Part shown: one piece after another, positions 26,490-35,454 of the stretch
Numbering within the stretch: position 1 is the first letter of the stretch
Layout of the letters: every line of letters starts with the position of its first letter
The notes under the pieces: generated by a model
What the model was told of the DNA's origin: nothing
Database searches by the model: none
The model's input: only the letters and a program-made list of their open reading frames with translations
NCBI GenBank assembly: GCA_000438195.1
Contig: FR903076.1
Coordinates: 37,754 to 101,753 of the forward strand
From: Mycoplasma sp. CAG:776
GTDB lineage: Bacteria > Bacillota_I > Bacilli_A > RF39 > UBA660
Direction: 5' to 3'
DNA: 64,000 bases
Program-made: the position numbers and the translations under genes

Positions 26490-27188
26490 ATGGTTAAGTT
26501 TGTAATTGTTGATGATGACGTTAAAGAATTAGAAAAGGTAGAGTCTTTAATTTATGAAGTTGTAAGTGATGCAAAAGTTATTAAGTTTACTAAAATTACT
26601 TCGGAGTTAAAAGCAGAAATTCAAAATACTGATGAACATAAAATCTATATTTTAGATATTGAACTTGCTAATAAAGTTAGTGGTATTAGTATAGCTAAAC
26701 TTATTAGAGAAGTTGATTGGGAAAGTGAAATTATATTTGTTACTAATCATGATAAGATGTTTGAAAGTACTCATAGAAGTATTTATGAAGTTTTTGATTT
26801 TATTGAGAAATTTCATGATTTTGATAAAAGACTCAAGAAAGATATCAGAGAAATTATTAAAAGAAATTTTGATAATAAAATGTTTAAATATAACGCTAAT
26901 AATGTAGAACTTAATGTGTATTATAGAGCAATACTTTATATTTATAGAGATACTGAAGAAAGAAAATTAGTAATTGTTACGCCAAATAATAAATATAAAG
27001 TATCTTTAACAATAAAGGAAATGCTTGAATATTTAGACGGAAGATTTATTCAATGCCATAGATCATGTATTGTAAATAAAAATAGAGTTGAAGTAAAGAA
27101 TTATAAAGAAGGTTATTTCATTTTAGACACAGGAGAGAAAGTCTATATGCTATCTAAAATGAATAGGAAAATGATGAACAATGATTGA
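26490..27188 (+). CDS. LytTR response regulator (AgrA-like)
   Basis: A 232-residue AgrA/ComE-type regulator. The receiver domain (1-120) has FVIVDDDVKELEKVE, the phospho-acceptor Asp in YILDIEL and the Thr of IIFVTNHDK. The C-terminal LytTR DNA-binding domain (about 135-230) has ILYIYRD, KEMLEYLDGRFIQCHRSCIVNKNRV, the typical pattern. It overlaps the kinase gene by 8 bases. With agrC, agrD and agrB adjacent, it is the response regulator of a peptide quorum-sensing system. Confidence 0.9.
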   Translation: MVKFVIVDDDVKELEKVESLIYEVVSDAKVIKFTKITSELKAEIQNTDEHKIYILDIELANKVSGISIAKLIREVDWESEIIFVTNHDKMFESTHRSIYEVFDFIEKFHDFDKRLKKDIREIIKRNFDNKMFKYNANNVELNVYYRAILYIYRDTEERKLVIVTPNNKYKVSLTIKEMLEYLDGRFIQCHRSCIVNKNRVEVKNYKEGYFILDTGEKVYMLSKMNRKMMNND

Positions 27189-28449
27189 GTTTTTAATATG
27201 GTTTGCAGCAAGTACGATTTCGACTTTTGGTGTGGTTTATTTATTTTATAAGTTATTAGGAATTTCTTTTTATGCTAATAAGTATAGAACGTTTATTTTA
27301 GTTTTGATTAGCTATATTGTTGCATATATGCAATTTTATGATTTAAAATTTGTAAATTTAGTTACCTATTTTATTTTCTATCCACTTTATTTTTTGAATT
27401 ATACTAAAATTGATTTAAAAAATATTTTAATTAATATAATAATTATTTGGTTAGTTGGTGGAATTTTTGATTGTATTTTTATGATAATTTTGTCTTTATT
27501 TTTGTGTAATATTATACATATAGATTTAAATATGGTTTGGTATGTTTTATTTGCTACTATTTTGATTAATATGTTATTTTTAATTTTGGGTGAAAGTAAA
27601 AGATTCGTTAAATTTGTGAACAGGTTAGTGATTAAGTTACATGCTATTATTTTTGTAGATATTTTATTGTTATTTTTTATATTATTTCTTTTTTATGTTG
27701 GTGTTTTGTTATTTCATCAAATAGAACATTTTGATGTTTCATTATTACTTTTGATAATTATTGTACTTTCTATTTTTAGTTTCTTTGTTTTAATTAGTTT
27801 GCGTTTAAAGAATGTTGAAATGAAAATATTTTTGAAAACTTTAAAAAATAATAATGATGCTTATTTAAAGATTATGGATGAGTTTAAAATTTTTAAACAT
27901 AATTTTAATAATAGACTACTGGCGATTAAAAGTGTATCTAATAAAGAGGCATCTGTATTAGTTGATGATTTGCTTAATAATTATAATAAAAATGTTAGAT
28001 CGTTGGTTAAATTTGAAGAAATACCTTATGGTTTAAATGGAGTTATTTATGAAAAAATATATTTATATCTTAATGAATTGGATATTAAAATAAATAATTC
28101 TATTAATGAAGATATATTTGATTTATTGAAACCTTCTCAATATAATGTATTAGTTGAAAAGTTTGGAATTTTAATTGATAATGCAATAAGTGCAAGTTTA
28201 TTAACAGATGAGAAGTTATTACAAATTGACATATATGTTTTTGAGAATTGTATTTATGCAAAAGTCATTAATACTTTTTCTTCTACTATAGATATTGATT
28301 TATTAGGCACCAAATTTTATTCTACCAATAATGATGTTAATAGAGGTTTAGGGTTGTTTTCTATTATTCGTAATAATAATGTTAGTTTGAGTATTGAAGT
28401 TATTTCTGATAAATTTATCAGTACTTTAAAAGTAAAAATTAACACGTAA
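27181..28449 (+). CDS. Quorum-sensing histidine kinase (AgrC-like)
   Basis: A 422-residue protein. Six or seven hydrophobic segments span residues 1-205, the usual AgrC sensor for a cyclic peptide. A dimerisation helix carries the phospho-accepting His near residue 240 in FKIFKHNFNNRLL. The C-terminal GHKL ATPase domain (about 310-420) has the N-box FGILIDNAISAS and G-box NRGLGLFSIIRNN. It overlaps the response-regulator gene and ends 50 bases from the convergent agrD. Named by family; the ligand is unknown. Confidence 0.88.
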   Translation: MIEFLIWFAASTISTFGVVYLFYKLLGISFYANKYRTFILVLISYIVAYMQFYDLKFVNLVTYFIFYPLYFLNYTKIDLKNILINIIIIWLVGGIFDCIFMIILSLFLCNIIHIDLNMVWYVLFATILINMLFLILGESKRFVKFVNRLVIKLHAIIFVDILLLFFILFLFYVGVLLFHQIEHFDVSLLLLIIIVLSIFSFFVLISLRLKNVEMKIFLKTLKNNNDAYLKIMDEFKIFKHNFNNRLLAIKSVSNKEASVLVDDLLNNYNKNVRSLVKFEEIPYGLNGVIYEKIYLYLNELDIKINNSINEDIFDLLKPSQYNVLVEKFGILIDNAISASLLTDEKLLQIDIYVFENCIYAKVINTFSSTIDIDLLGTKFYSTNNDVNRGLGLFSIIRNNNVSLSIEVISDKFISTLKVKINT

Positions 28450-28470
28450 AATTTTTTAATTAAATTTAAA

Positions 28471-28493
28471 ACCACGTTTAATAAAAACGTGGT
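28471..28493. terminator. Bidirectional terminator between agr operons
   Basis: ACCACGTTT-aataa-AAACGTGGT, perfect 9-bp stem with T-rich and A-rich flanks on both sides. Confidence 0.85.
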
Positions 28494-28498
28494 AAATT

Positions 28499-28612
28499 TT
28501 ATAATATTTCTTCTGGACATTCAGGTTCATCAAAGATAAACCAAGGTGTGTATGGTGTAGCTGTTGATGCTGTTGCAGCTCCACTTAATAGATTTGCTAA
28601 AAATTCTAACAT
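28499..28612 (-). CDS. agrD: Cysteine-free AgrD-type autoinducing peptide precursor
   Basis: A 37-codon ORF preceded by AAAGGAGG 7 bases before its ATG. Three parts are visible: an amphipathic N-terminal helix MLEFLANLLSG, a core region with STATPYTPWFIF, and the acidic recognition tail FDEPECPEEIL, which matches the EP..P tail of Listeria and clostridial AgrD. In most AgrD the ring begins with Cys five residues before the cut. By alignment that position is Thr22 (TPWFI, residues 22-26); the only Cys (32) is in the tail. The product could be a lactone closed on Thr22, or on Ser16, Thr17 or Thr19. It follows agrB on the same strand (55-base gap). Confidence 0.82.
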   Translation of the reverse strand: MLEFLANLLSGAATASTATPYTPWFIFDEPECPEEIL

Positions 28613-28667
28613 TTTTTTACCTCCTTTACTTCTATATTGTTTAAATCTATATAAATAATTTAAACCA

Positions 28668-29270
28668 TTATTTATTTTTTTTATAATATTTATAATTATT
28701 AAATTGAGTTTTCGTAAGTTTATAAGTCAATGGGTTAATAAATATTATTTGAATTATTAAAGCATAAATTATCGAATTGTTTATAATTGAATTTTTATTT
28801 ATTAAGAATATTAATGTATAAATTAGGATGATTATTATAGATAATATTTTACATTTCTTTCTTTGTTCTTTTCTGATTAATGGTTTTTTGGGAGTATCTG
28901 CTGGTGCCCATAAAATCATTGATATAAGTGCAATAAATAAAATTATGTATCCCATTAATGTTGGTAGATTTATATTTGCTATTAGAAGGGGACAGCCATT
29001 ATATATAAGTATTGTTGTTATCCAACAGGTTATGTTATTTTTAGCATGCATTCCGTAGCTAAAGGTCCTTATTCCGGCATAAAATATCATTAATAATAAA
29101 GTTTCTATTAGTGTTTGAGTTATTATGGATATTATTAATACTACAAAAGTTTTAACCACTAAACTATATATTCCTTCTAATCCATATTTAAGTCGTTTTA
29201 GTTTTAAATCATCACATTTTTGATATTTAGATATAAAATTTATTGATGAACTAACAAATTTTTCCTTCAT
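28668..29270 (-). CDS. agrB: AgrB-type peptide-processing membrane endopeptidase
   Basis: A 200-residue AgrB/AgrB-like cysteine protease. It cuts AgrD at the ring C-terminus and forms the acyl-enzyme that is resolved by ring closure. The catalytic pair is His75 and Cys82, in the region RTFSYGMHAKNNITCW, exactly the seven-residue separation of S. aureus AgrB (His77/Cys84). Five or six hydrophobic segments fit the topology. It is transcribed toward agrD and away from csp. Confidence 0.92.
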   Translation of the reverse strand: MKEKFVSSSINFISKYQKCDDLKLKRLKYGLEGIYSLVVKTFVVLIISIITQTLIETLLLMIFYAGIRTFSYGMHAKNNITCWITTILIYNGCPLLIANINLPTLMGYIILFIALISMILWAPADTPKKPLIRKEQRKKCKILSIIIILIYTLIFLINKNSIINNSIIYALIIQIIFINPLTYKLTKTQFNNYKYYKKNK

Positions 29271-29581
29271 ATACTACTACCTCTTTGATGATCAAAGTAT
29301 AACTCATTATTGTTGAGTAAAAAACGCTGTTTGCTTAAAGTAACTTTTTGCGTGTTTAAAAGTTTAATTTTTATCCTAATGGTAGAATATTGTTGTTTTT
29401 AAAGCTGAAAATTAGACTTTTGAATATAATGTATATCTTTTGCTTTTAATTTATGATATCTTTGGATTGGTTTATAATCCAAGTTATGACAATGGTTGCA
29501 AAATTTGTCGTGTAGTTTTTCTTGAATTTAAACTTGCGTTTGTGTTATGTTTAGTATGAGGTAGGAAGGTGAGGTGTTAGA
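29271..29581. other. Intergenic region agrB/csp
   Basis: It holds the promoter of agrB on the minus strand (TTTTTT, 17 bp, TATACT near 29298-29326 is the best match). It also contains a hairpin TTGGATT / AATCCAA (about 29463-29483) upstream of csp and a long csp leader ending in AAGGTGAGG. A TTTATAATCC -10-like site lies in the hairpin. No gene is seen. Confidence 0.4.
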
Positions 29582-29794
29582 ATGGTCGGTAAAGTTAAGT
29601 GGTTTAATAATGAAAAAGGCTATGGCTTTATAGAATATGAAGATCTTGAAGATATATTTGTTCATTATTCAGCAATTATTAAAGATGGCTACAAGACTTT
29701 AAAAGAAGGAGCTATTGTTAGTTTTAAATTGATTGAAACTTCTAAAGGCTTACAAGCAATAGACGTATGTGAAAAAGAATTGACTACTATTTAA
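29582..29794 (+). CDS. Cold-shock protein, CspA family
   Basis: A 70-residue OB-fold protein with RNP1 KGYGFIEY and RNP2 DIFVHYSAI, starting MVGKVKWFNNE. It binds single-stranded RNA/DNA as an RNA chaperone. The long leader (about 100 bases or more) is typical of cold-shock mRNAs. Monocistronic. Confidence 0.95.
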   Translation: MVGKVKWFNNEKGYGFIEYEDLEDIFVHYSAIIKDGYKTLKEGAIVSFKLIETSKGLQAIDVCEKELTTI

Positions 29795-29809
29795 TTTAGT
29801 AGTTTTTTT
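29783..29809 (+). terminator. csp terminator
   Basis: ACTACTA / TAGTAGT followed by T7, overlapping the stop codon. Confidence 0.85.
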
Positions 29810-29852
29810 CTTTTTAACGTGATATAATGATATTAGAAAGTTAGGTGGATTT

Positions 29853-30383
29853 ATGGAATTAAATATCAGGGGAGATAAGCTAGTGGTTACAAAGTCTATT
29901 AAAGATTATATTGTTGAGAAAATGGAAAGACTTAATAAATATTTTGGTAATGCTAAAAGTATTAAAGCTAGTGTTATAATTCGTGTAAAAAATAATGAAC
30001 AAATAATTGAAGTTACAGTGCCAACAAGTAAATTTACGTTAAGAGCAGAAGAAAAACATGTAGATTTGTATGCAGCAATAGATTTGGTTGTGGATAAACT
30101 TGAAAGACAAATACGTAAAAATAAAACTAAATTAAATGATAAGTATAAAAATATTATTCAAGTTGATGTTCCTGTTTCTTCTGATGTTGAAGAAGAGGAA
30201 GAGGAGTTAAAGATAGTTAAAAGAAAAAATATTGATACTAAACCAATGGATGAAGAAGAAGCTATACTGCAAATGGAACTTTTAAATCATGATTTCTTTG
30301 TGTTTAAAAATGTGGATGAGGAATGCGTTTCTGTTATGTATAAAAGACGTGATGGAAATTATGGTATTATTAATGTAAAGTAG
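29853..30383 (+). CDS. hpf: Long ribosome hibernation-promoting factor
   Basis: A 176-residue long-form HPF. The N-terminal HPF/RaiA domain (about 1-100) binds the ribosomal decoding region; the acidic linker (EEEEEELKIVKRKN) and C-terminal dimerisation domain (KPMDEEEAILQMELLNHDFFVF) mediate 100S disome formation. Located upstream of secA as in Bacillus (yvyD-secA). Confidence 0.95.
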   Translation: MELNIRGDKLVVTKSIKDYIVEKMERLNKYFGNAKSIKASVIIRVKNNEQIIEVTVPTSKFTLRAEEKHVDLYAAIDLVVDKLERQIRKNKTKLNDKYKNIIQVDVPVSSDVEEEEEELKIVKRKNIDTKPMDEEEAILQMELLNHDFFVFKNVDEECVSVMYKRRDGNYGIINVK

Positions 30384-30399
30384 CTTGAGCTACTTTTTT
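30377..30399 (+). terminator. hpf terminator
   Basis: AAAGTAGC-ttga-GCTACTTT with T-run at the hpf stop. Confidence 0.85.
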
Positions 30400-30473
30400 A
30401 TTGGTTTCTTATTGTTTTTATATACTACTATAGGCTAAATATGTTATAATCTTTGTTATGGAAGGTGGATATT

Positions 30474-32957
30474 ATGAGTTTTTTTAGAAAACTATTTGAT
30501 ACAGAATATAAAGAATTAAAGAAATTTGAAGCTATTGCAGATGAGATTATGGCTTTGGAACCAGAATATTCTAATCTTACGGATGAAGAATTAAAAGCTA
30601 AAACAGAAGAATTTAAAAAAGAATTAGAGAATGGTAAAGATTTGAATGATTTAATTGTTCCTGCTTTTGCTACGGCTAGAGAGGCTGCTTTTAGAGTTAT
30701 TGGTGAAAAACCTTATTACGTACAAATTCTTGGTGGGTTAGCACTTCATTTTGGTAATATTGCTGAAATGAAAACTGGTGAAGGTAAGACATTAACAGAA
30801 ACGATGCCTACTTATTTGAATGCTCTAACTGGCAAAGGAGTTCACATTGTTACAGTTAATGAATTCCTTGCTAAACGTGATGCAGAATGGATGGGTAATA
30901 TTTATCGTTTTCTTGGTTTAACAGTTGGGCTTAATATGAGAGAATTAAGCTTTAATGAAAAAAAGGAAGCTTATAATTGTGATATTACCTATTCAACTAA
31001 TAATGAGATTGGTTTTGATTATTTAAGAGATAATATGGTTGTTCAAGCTGAAAGAAGAGTACAAAGACCTCTAAATTATTGTATTGTGGATGAAGTAGAT
31101 TCAATTTTGATTGATGAAGCTAGAACGCCTTTAATTATTTCTGGTGGAAGAATGCAGTCTAATAATTTATATATAGATGCTGACCGAGCTGTAAAAAAAT
31201 TAAATGAAACTGATGATTTTGTTATTGATGCTAAAACAAAAAGTGTTTCTTTGACTGAGGACGGCAGTAAAAAAATTGAAAAAATATTTCATTTGAATAA
31301 TTTATATGATATGGATAATACAGCTCTAGTTCATCATTTAACACAAGCTTTAAAAGCTAATTTTGGTTTTAAGAAAGATGTAGATTATGTTGTTCAAGAT
31401 GATAAAGTAGTAATTGTTGATCAATTTACGGGTCGTTTAATGCAAGGTAGACAGTTTAGCGAAGGATTACATCAAGCGATAGAGGCTAAAGAGGGTGTAA
31501 CTATTAATACCGAAACTAAAACGATGGCTACGATTACTTTTCAAAATTTATTTAGAATGTATAATAAGCTTTCTGGTATGACCGGTACAGCTAAAACAGA
31601 GGAGGAAGAATTTAGAAATATCTATAATATGTATGTTATACAGATTCCTACTAATAAACCGGTTATTCGTGAAGATTTGGCTGATTTAGTTTATGCAAAT
31701 CAAAAAGCTAAATATCAAGCTATTATTAATACGGTTAAAGAAATTCATGAAGCTGGTAGACCTATTTTAGTTGGTACTATAAGTGTAGAAGCAAATGAAT
31801 ACTTAAGTAGTTTACTTAAAAAAGCTAATTTGAAACATGAAGTTTTAAATGCTAAAAACCATGAGAGAGAAGCGGAAATTATTGCAAAGGCTGGAGAAAA
31901 AGGGGCTATTACTCTTGCTACTAATATGGCTGGACGTGGTACAGATATTAAGCTTGGTGAGGGAGTTAGAGAACTTGGCGGTTTATGTGTAATTGGTACA
32001 GAACGTCACGAATCTCGTCGTATTGATAATCAGTTGCGTGGTCGTGCTGGTCGTCAGGGAGATCCTGGTATGAGTCAATTTTTTGTTTCTTTTGAAGATG
32101 ATTTGATGAGAAGATTTGGTACAGATCGTATTAAAAGTATGTTAGAGTCTATGGGTGTTGGTGATCAAGCAATTCGTAGTAAAGCATTAACTCGTTCTAT
32201 TGAATCTGCTCAAAAGAAGGTAGAAGGTAATAACTATGATATTCGTAAAAATTTGCTTGATTACGACAATGTTTTGAATGAACAAAGAGAAATTATTTAT
32301 GCTCGTCGTAATGAAATTCTAGATATGGATTCCATTCACGAAAGGGTAATTGAAACTTTTAAAAATGTTATAAGTGATGTTTGTAAGGGGCATTTAGAAC
32401 CAGAAGGTTATTTAACAGAAGCTGATAAAGACGATATTACAGAATATGTTAATAATAATTATTTGAAAAGGAATAATTTGAAGTTTGTTGATATTAAAGA
32501 TTTAAATGATGAAGAAACAGAAAAATTTATTATAGATTTAGTTATTCGAGATTATGAAGATAAAATTAAAGATGTTCCAGTTAGCGATGATTTTGAAAAA
32601 GCAATTAGTTTAAGAGTAATTGATTCTAATTGGGTAGATCATATGAGTGCAATGGAACACTTAAAAGAAGGTATTGGTTTACGTGGTTATGGGCAAGTAA
32701 ATCCAGTTCAGGCTTATACAATGGAAGGTTTTGAATTATTTGAAGATTTACTTACTAGAATAGATAATCAAACTGCTACTTTCCTTCTTAATGCTGAAAT
32801 TAGACAAAATGTTACAAGAAAGCAAACTTTAGATGGAAAAGCTAATGATGGTAAAGAAAAAGAGAAGGCTACGCCTAAAAGAGTGAATAAAGTTGGTAGA
32901 AATGATCCATGCCCTTGTGGTTCGGGCAAAAAGTACAAAAATTGCTGCGGAAAGTGA
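30474..32957 (+). CDS. secA: Protein translocase ATPase SecA
   Basis: An 827-residue preprotein translocase motor. The start MSFFRKLFDTEYKEL is supported by GGAAGGTGG. Walker A is MKTGEGKTL and Walker B/DEAD is CIVDEVDSILIDEAR. The HWD region LRVIDSNWVDHMSAMEHL and the C-terminal zinc-binding SEC-C motif NDPCPCGSGKKYKNCCGK are present. In many relatives prfB follows; here about 10 kb of accessory DNA separates secA from the prfB operon. The last 50 bases share sequence with a remnant at 38.05 kb, marking the 3' end as an insertion site. Confidence 0.98.
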   Translation: MSFFRKLFDTEYKELKKFEAIADEIMALEPEYSNLTDEELKAKTEEFKKELENGKDLNDLIVPAFATAREAAFRVIGEKPYYVQILGGLALHFGNIAEMKTGEGKTLTETMPTYLNALTGKGVHIVTVNEFLAKRDAEWMGNIYRFLGLTVGLNMRELSFNEKKEAYNCDITYSTNNEIGFDYLRDNMVVQAERRVQRPLNYCIVDEVDSILIDEARTPLIISGGRMQSNNLYIDADRAVKKLNETDDFVIDAKTKSVSLTEDGSKKIEKIFHLNNLYDMDNTALVHHLTQALKANFGFKKDVDYVVQDDKVVIVDQFTGRLMQGRQFSEGLHQAIEAKEGVTINTETKTMATITFQNLFRMYNKLSGMTGTAKTEEEEFRNIYNMYVIQIPTNKPVIREDLADLVYANQKAKYQAIINTVKEIHEAGRPILVGTISVEANEYLSSLLKKANLKHEVLNAKNHEREAEIIAKAGEKGAITLATNMAGRGTDIKLGEGVRELGGLCVIGTERHESRRIDNQLRGRAGRQGDPGMSQFFVSFEDDLMRRFGTDRIKSMLESMGVGDQAIRSKALTRSIESAQKKVEGNNYDIRKNLLDYDNVLNEQREIIYARRNEILDMDSIHERVIETFKNVISDVCKGHLEPEGYLTEADKDDITEYVNNNYLKRNNLKFVDIKDLNDEETEKFIIDLVIRDYEDKIKDVPVSDDFEKAISLRVIDSNWVDHMSAMEHLKEGIGLRGYGQVNPVQAYTMEGFELFEDLLTRIDNQTATFLLNAEIRQNVTRKQTLDGKANDGKEKEKATPKRVNKVGRNDPCPCGSGKKYKNCCGK
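32916..32926 (+). repeat. Candidate att repeat inside secA 3' end
   Basis: TGTGGTTCGGG in the codons for the SEC-C motif (CGSG). The same 11 bases occur at 38052-38062 in a SEC-C remnant. Beyond them the two copies differ only at mostly synonymous positions, which suggests an imported homologous tail rather than a simple duplication. Confidence 0.5.
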
Positions 32958-33059
32958 GATAAATAAAGGGTTTGCTAGACTCACGCAAAGTTAAAAAATG
33001 TTAACAAATTCATATTTGTTTGCAAATAATTTAAAAAGTATGGTTTAATGCCTTTAAAA

Positions 33060-33099
33060 TAAAGGATGTAAACAGAAAAAATATGTGAACATCCTTTTA
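33060..33099 (+). terminator. Hairpin before KilA-N gene
   Basis: AAAAGGATGT / ACATCCTTTT with T-run, 25 bases before the KilA-N start. It may end secA transcription or be an attenuator. A similar hairpin (38190-38226) precedes the RhuM remnant at the same relative place in the second element. Confidence 0.5.
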
Positions 33100-33124
33100 A
33101 AATTCAAAAAAGTGAGGTGATATA

Positions 33125-34012
33125 ATGAAAAAAGATATAGTGACTACAGAGATAATAGTAAAAGAAAATAAAGTAGGAATTTTAAGAGTAGGCAATGTAA
33201 ATTATATTTCATTAACTGATTTAGCTAGACAGGCAAATTCTGAAGATCCATCTGGCGTAATTAGAAATTGGATGTCAAATAAAAATTCATTTGATTACTA
33301 TAGTTTATGGGAAGAAATTAATAATGAAGATTTTAATTCCGTGGAATTCCACAGAATTAAAATTGATGAAGCTCCATATAATCGTTTTACTATGACACCT
33401 AATCGTTGGAAAAAGGATTTTAATGCTATTGGAATTATTCCAAGCAGTGGAAAATATAGTAAAGGAACTTTTGCCCATCCAGATATTGCGTTTGAATTCG
33501 CTAGTTGGTTAAGTCCAGAATTTAAGTTATATTTAATAAAGGAATTTGAACGATTAAAAACTAATGAAGCATATCAAGAAAAAGTTGATTGGCAAGCCAA
33601 TAGATTATTATCTAAATTAAATTACGTAGTTCATACTGATGCAGTAAAAACTTATATAGTTCCAACTCTTACTGAGGCACAAAAGAAATTTGTGTATGCA
33701 GAGGAAGCAGATGTTTTAAATGTTGCACTATTTGGTATGACAGCTAAAGAATGGAGAGATAATAATCCAGAACTTGCTAAAGAAGGAAATATGAGAGATT
33801 ATACAGATTTATTACATTTAGTAATATTAAATAATCTTCAAAACACAAATGCTGAATTGATTGAAGAAAAAGTACCTCAGAATGAAAGACTTGTTAGACT
33901 CAATAACTCTGCAAGAAGACAAATGAAAGTACTAAAAGACAATAAGAATATCAAAGAATTAGAATTATTACAAAAACAAGTCAATGATGAAGACAAATTA
34001 TTAATTGATTAA
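33125..34012 (+). CDS. KilA-N domain protein
   Basis: A 295-residue protein with an N-terminal KilA-N/APSES-type DNA-binding domain (about residues 20-150: YISLTDLARQANSEDPSGVIRN ... GTFAHPDIAFEFASWLSPEFK) and a C-terminal helical part with VDWQANRLLSKLNYVVHTDAVK and MRDYTDLLHLVILNNL. Such proteins occur in phages and integrated elements, often as antirepressor-like or toxin-associated factors; no function has been fixed for this type. It has a strong RBS (GTGAGGTGAT) and its own terminator. First gene of the island after secA. Confidence 0.75.
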   Translation: MKKDIVTTEIIVKENKVGILRVGNVNYISLTDLARQANSEDPSGVIRNWMSNKNSFDYYSLWEEINNEDFNSVEFHRIKIDEAPYNRFTMTPNRWKKDFNAIGIIPSSGKYSKGTFAHPDIAFEFASWLSPEFKLYLIKEFERLKTNEAYQEKVDWQANRLLSKLNYVVHTDAVKTYIVPTLTEAQKKFVYAEEADVLNVALFGMTAKEWRDNNPELAKEGNMRDYTDLLHLVILNNLQNTNAELIEEKVPQNERLVRLNNSARRQMKVLKDNKNIKELELLQKQVNDEDKLLID

Positions 34013-34018
34013 AATAGA

Positions 34019-34055
34019 AGAGTGTTAACAGATAATGTTAATGCTCTTTTGTTTT
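34019..34055 (+). terminator. Terminator of KilA-N gene
   Basis: AGAGTGTTAACA pairs with TGTTAATGCTCT (one mismatch, one wobble) followed by TTTTG TTTT. Confidence 0.65.
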
Positions 34056-34080
34056 ATATAGAAAAGCAAAGGATGATTAT

Positions 34081-35355
34081 ATGAGAAGAGTAAATTTAAG
34101 AAAAAGAGGAAAGGTTTATCAATATCAATTTGAGATAGGGACAATTAATGGGAAACGGAAGTTTATTAATAAGTCAGGTTTTAAAACTCAGAACGAAGCA
34201 TATGCTGCTGGGCAGCTTGCTTATGAAAAATATATAAATGAGGTATAACCTTTAAACAATCACAAATGTTATATTCTGATTATTTGGATTATTGGATGAA
34301 GGAATATTTTGAAATTAATTATAAATATACAACAACAAAAAGGTATTCTGAAGCATTTGAATCTATTAAAAAGGAATTAGGTAAATATAGACTAGCATAT
34401 CTAACTCCTTATGTTCTAAATCAAGCATTACTTAGAATTGCCCAAAAAGTAAATTCAAAAGATGCATTAAGAAATTATCAAAAGGTGATTAGGAGTTCAC
34501 TCAGAGATGCTGCCTATTATTTTGGATTTATTGAAAATAATCCTGCAGCTGATTTACAGTTACCAAGATTCTATTCTTTTGAGGTAAAAAAAACGATGTA
34601 AAACATATCTATACACAAGAAGAAATTGATATGATACTGTTGAGGTTTAAAAATAACTATACTTTTACTTGTGTATTTCTAACTTCTTGTTATACAGGAA
34701 TGAGAACAGGAGAAGTATTAGCTTTAACTTGGGATGATATAGATTTAGAAAAACAAATAATAAAACAGTATATGCAAAGGAAAGAGATGAAAACGGAAGA
34801 TGGTATTTTGGTACAACTAAAACTGAAGGTAGTTGTAGAGATGTTTATATCTGTGATACTTTAAAAATAGCTTTGCAGAACTACAAAAAGAATCAAGAAA
34901 GTAACAAAAAATTGTATAGAAAAAACTACCATAATTATTATTTAGAGGAAATTAAAAATAAATATGGTAAGATTGTAGAGTATAAAATAATTGAACTTAA
35001 GCATAAATCTAAAAATAGAAAACAGATTAGTTTAGTTTTTACTAAAAATGATGGAAGATATTCTGGAACAGACTTGCTCAGATATCCATTTAAAATCATA
35101 CATAATGAATTAAATATCAAGAACTGTAGATTTTATGATTTAAGAGGAAGTTTTGCGACTAAGACATTAAGAGGCGGAATTGAAATTAAAGATGTGTCTA
35201 GTGTACTTGGACATAGTAGAGTAGAAACCACAGAAAATTATTATGTTAGCAGCAATGAAGAAACAAAAAAATATGCAAGTAAATCGTTCGAACAAACCGT
35301 GCAATCTAAAGTAATTGATGAGATAATAAATTATGATATAGTAAAAAACAATTAA
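34081..35355 (+). pseudogene. Tyrosine integrase, three frameshifts
   Basis: The four pieces together give a full tyrosine recombinase. Arm-binding domain 34081-34248 (RKRGKVYQYQFEIG, SGFKTQNEAYAAGQ); core-binding domain 34250-34601 (MLYSDYLDYWMKEYFEINY); catalytic N-part 34601-34864 (CYTGMRTGEVLALTWDDIDL, first catalytic Arg); C-part up to 35355 (FYDLRGSFATKTL, VLGHSRVETTENYYV with the nucleophile Tyr). The breaks are near 34243, in an A8 run at 34587-34596, and near 34803. Catalytic Arg, His-Arg box (here YDLR), His and Tyr remain in the remnants, so the parent was active. It is closest in type to Tn916/phage integrases with an N-terminal AP2-like arm domain. Confidence 0.85.
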
Positions 35356-35454
35356 TCCTGGAAATCTATTATAATTTGTCAAAATATGGTAAAATTATAT
35401 TGCATTAGCAAAAACTTTAAAGTTAAGATTTTATAATTATTCAGGAGGTTAACT

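Noticed and set aside
29340..29400. Possible LytTR direct repeats upstream of agrB
   Set aside because: The GTT cores are 19 bp apart instead of about 21, and flanks fit poorly.
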